Of a stretch of 64,000 bases of DNA, positions 62,463 to 64,000 are shown one piece after another. Within the stretch, counting starts at the first letter, position 1. Each line of letters begins with the position of its first letter. The notes beneath the pieces are model-generated. The model was not told the DNA's origin and ran no database searches. It worked only from the letters and a program-made list of their open reading frames with translations. The translations under genes and the position numbers were made by a program. This stretch comes from Dasyornis broadbenti. Its lineage: Eukaryota > Chordata > Aves > Passeriformes > Dasyornithidae. Location: contig VZRN01005169.1 of assembly GCA_013397935.1 (NCBI GenBank), forward strand, positions 1,620,348 through 1,684,347. The letters run 5' to 3'.

Positions 62463-62597
62463 CTCGGCTCAGCCCATCTGGTCCCCGAAGGATTCGGCAT
62501 TCTTCTATCTGGCCGAACGGAGAAAACATCACCCTGATATCATTCTCATTACACTTCTTCGAAACCATTCCTATGAACAATTTTCTGTCTTCCACAG
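62463..62597 (-). CDS. CELF2: CELF2 exon E1 of this window: N-terminal half of RRM2
   Basis: 135 nt, phase 1 at both ends; acceptor tatcttctag then CTGTGGAA, donor CGAG then gtgagt. It encodes [20 protein letters not shown] followed by [20 protein letters not shown] and GLSR, the first two thirds of RRM2. RNP2 is LFIGMV (window residues 8-13; V2 E3 D4 R5 K6 precede). The last base begins the Gly codon of RNP1 completed in E2. Upstream exons for the N-terminus and RRM1 (about 120 residues by family length) are expected above 64000. The open stretch to 62637 beyond the acceptor is intron. Confidence 0.97.
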
Positions 62598-64000
62598 CTA
62601 GAAGATAAAAATAATGAATGAGCAAAGGCCATTTCATCTTTTTCCTGTGATCAATGCTTCATTACCACATCAAACCAAGCTCCAGTCATGTGAGTCTGGC
62701 TCTGTAACTGAAGACAAGTCCTAAGGCAAACACTTTATACTTACAACCTCCCTTCCCCCCTTCCTCCCCCACCCCAAATACCTCGGTTTTTTTTCTCTCT
62801 CTGCTTTATCTAGTGGTGCTTGCTGTTTATATAACATATTAATTGGCTGTCTTAGTCATTCTGCATACACCTCCCCTTCACGGCTTCTAAAAGAAAAGTA
62901 TCCCCTGTTGGAGACACTTAAAGATATCTTTGCATAGATTCTAATTCAGATAAATTCCCTCATACCCCTCGTGTGTGAAAGAAATCATGATGGGGAGAGG
63001 GTGAAGAAGGGATTGTGCATGTAATGATACAAGCTAATGAAAAATATTCCTGAGAAATGTTTTGAGAGCAGCTCCTATCTAAGCTTTCAATTTCAGCCAA
63101 CTTAATGCATGGCACTGGAAAGGCAGATGTGCAGTGACTGCTCTGGAAAAAGAATGCATTAAATTTTTCTGATTTTTTTTTTCAGTGCCACAGCCCTCTC
63201 CCCTTCAGGAGGACACAAGGCATATTCCAGGACATCACTTGAACACCCTTTGATATGTGATGATGCTGAGTTTGCAAATAAAAACCATGAAAAAAGGCGC
63301 TTTATCTGAATTATTGGTGGAGTATTTCCTGCCTGCACCGTCACCAAAACCTGCATAAGCTGGACTGCTGCAGCAGGATGCACACAGTCCTATTAATCAA
63401 ACTCAAATTTACAGGTCTAAAGCTGGGGACTCTTGTCAAAAATGAAAGAGGTCATCAAAACTCAATTCACTCTGGAAAGACTTAAAAATGTTAACGCACC
63501 CACCCATCTATATTAAACCAAAAATCTAAGTGCTTATTATACAGTACATACACCAGTGCTTTCTTCTTCTCTGGAAATGGCATGTAAATGTAATTCCCTG
63601 TTAATGAGCAGACTGTCAGGGTTTGTGGGGAAGCAAAGAGGGAAGGAAAGCTTTCCTCCAGAGAGTCTGCACTGCACTTACTTATTTCTATTATTGTGCA
63701 AATTATTTTTATAACGAAATTATTTTCATTTCTGGGCTTACCCAAAAAAAAAAAAAAANGGCTTAACCAAAAAAAAAAAAAAAAAAAAAAAAAAAGAATC
63801 CTCCCTTGCTCTCTGCTCTCTGTCTCCTGTATTAGTAAGAGTTAGTCAAATGGAATAAATTGCAGCTCAGGAAGAAGGAACTGCGTCCATTTTTTCTTGG
63901 ATTTTATTTGTGTTATACTTCAACACTTTCAGTGCATTTAATAATTTCAAGAATTACAAGAAGAGGTTCATGTTTATTGATCACGAGAAGCGTTTGAAGT
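62598..64000 (-). other. CELF2: Partial CELF2 intron upstream of E1
   Basis: Acceptor side of an intron continuing past the window. It has a long, N-interrupted A-rich segment at 63744-63795. No upstream RRM1 exon, transposon or other gene is recognised. Confidence 0.85.
63744..63795. repeat. Double poly-A tract with one ambiguous base
   Basis: Fifteen A, an N at 63759, then GGCTTAACC and twenty-seven A (63769-63795). The short phrase GGCTTAACC before the second run resembles GGGCTTACCC before the first, which suggests a local duplication or an assembly artefact. Confidence 0.85.

Noticed and set aside
1..64000. Search for CRISPR-like arrays, tRNA or rRNA genes, prokaryotic operons or an undescribed multi-gene system
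   Set aside because: No regularly spaced repeats, no cloverleaf or rRNA words and no gene clusters were seen. The window is vertebrate intron around one known gene.

Overview
This is a vertebrate, almost certainly avian, genomic window that lies inside a single protein-coding gene on the minus strand: CELF2 (CUGBP Elav-like family member 2, also called CUGBP2, ETR-3 or BRUNOL3), an RNA-binding regulator of splicing and mRNA stability. The avian call rests on several CR1 LINE fragments with the bird-type 3' end and on one LTR of a family I recognise from neoavian genomes. I cannot name the species.

Transcription runs from high to low coordinates. Nine coding exons with consensus splice sites and continuous phase were assembled by reading the reverse complement: E1 62463-62597, E2 51942-52021, E3 46866-47024, E4 44535-44598, E5 33678-33812, E6 15113-15244, E7 8307-8486, E8 5314-5457 and E9 156-283 with the stop codon, followed by 3' UTR to the window edge. 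They encode about 385 residues: all of RRM2 (E1-E3), the low-complexity Ala/Gln/Thr/Asn/Leu/Gly linker (E3-E7) and RRM3 (E8-E9). The N-terminus and RRM1 lie beyond 64000. Numbering below is window residue 1-385, residue 1 being the first (split) codon of E1.

More than 98% of the window is intron (2.3 to 18.4 kb each). It holds CR1 fragments, one solo LTR in the intron between E6 and E7, two possible old MIR-like SINE fossils, microsatellites, A/T tracts, a 17-base N gap and a single N. Several long unrepetitive stretches look like conserved noncoding DNA, but that cannot be shown without alignment. I see no second gene, RNA gene or CRISPR array, and no undescribed multi-gene system.

The most interesting signals concern splicing. 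The E6-E7 junction has two donors 12 nt apart and two acceptors 18 nt apart; all four combinations keep the frame and change the junction residue (Gly, Ser, Val or Ile). Skipping E4 joins E3 to an immediate TGA at the start of E5, and skipping E2 leads to a stop inside E4, so both frame-breaking exons could act as productivity switches. E7 has a sharply GC-rich codon bias unlike its neighbours. A repeated TGCATGCA pair (RBFOX-type motif) sits just upstream of the alternative E7 acceptors.
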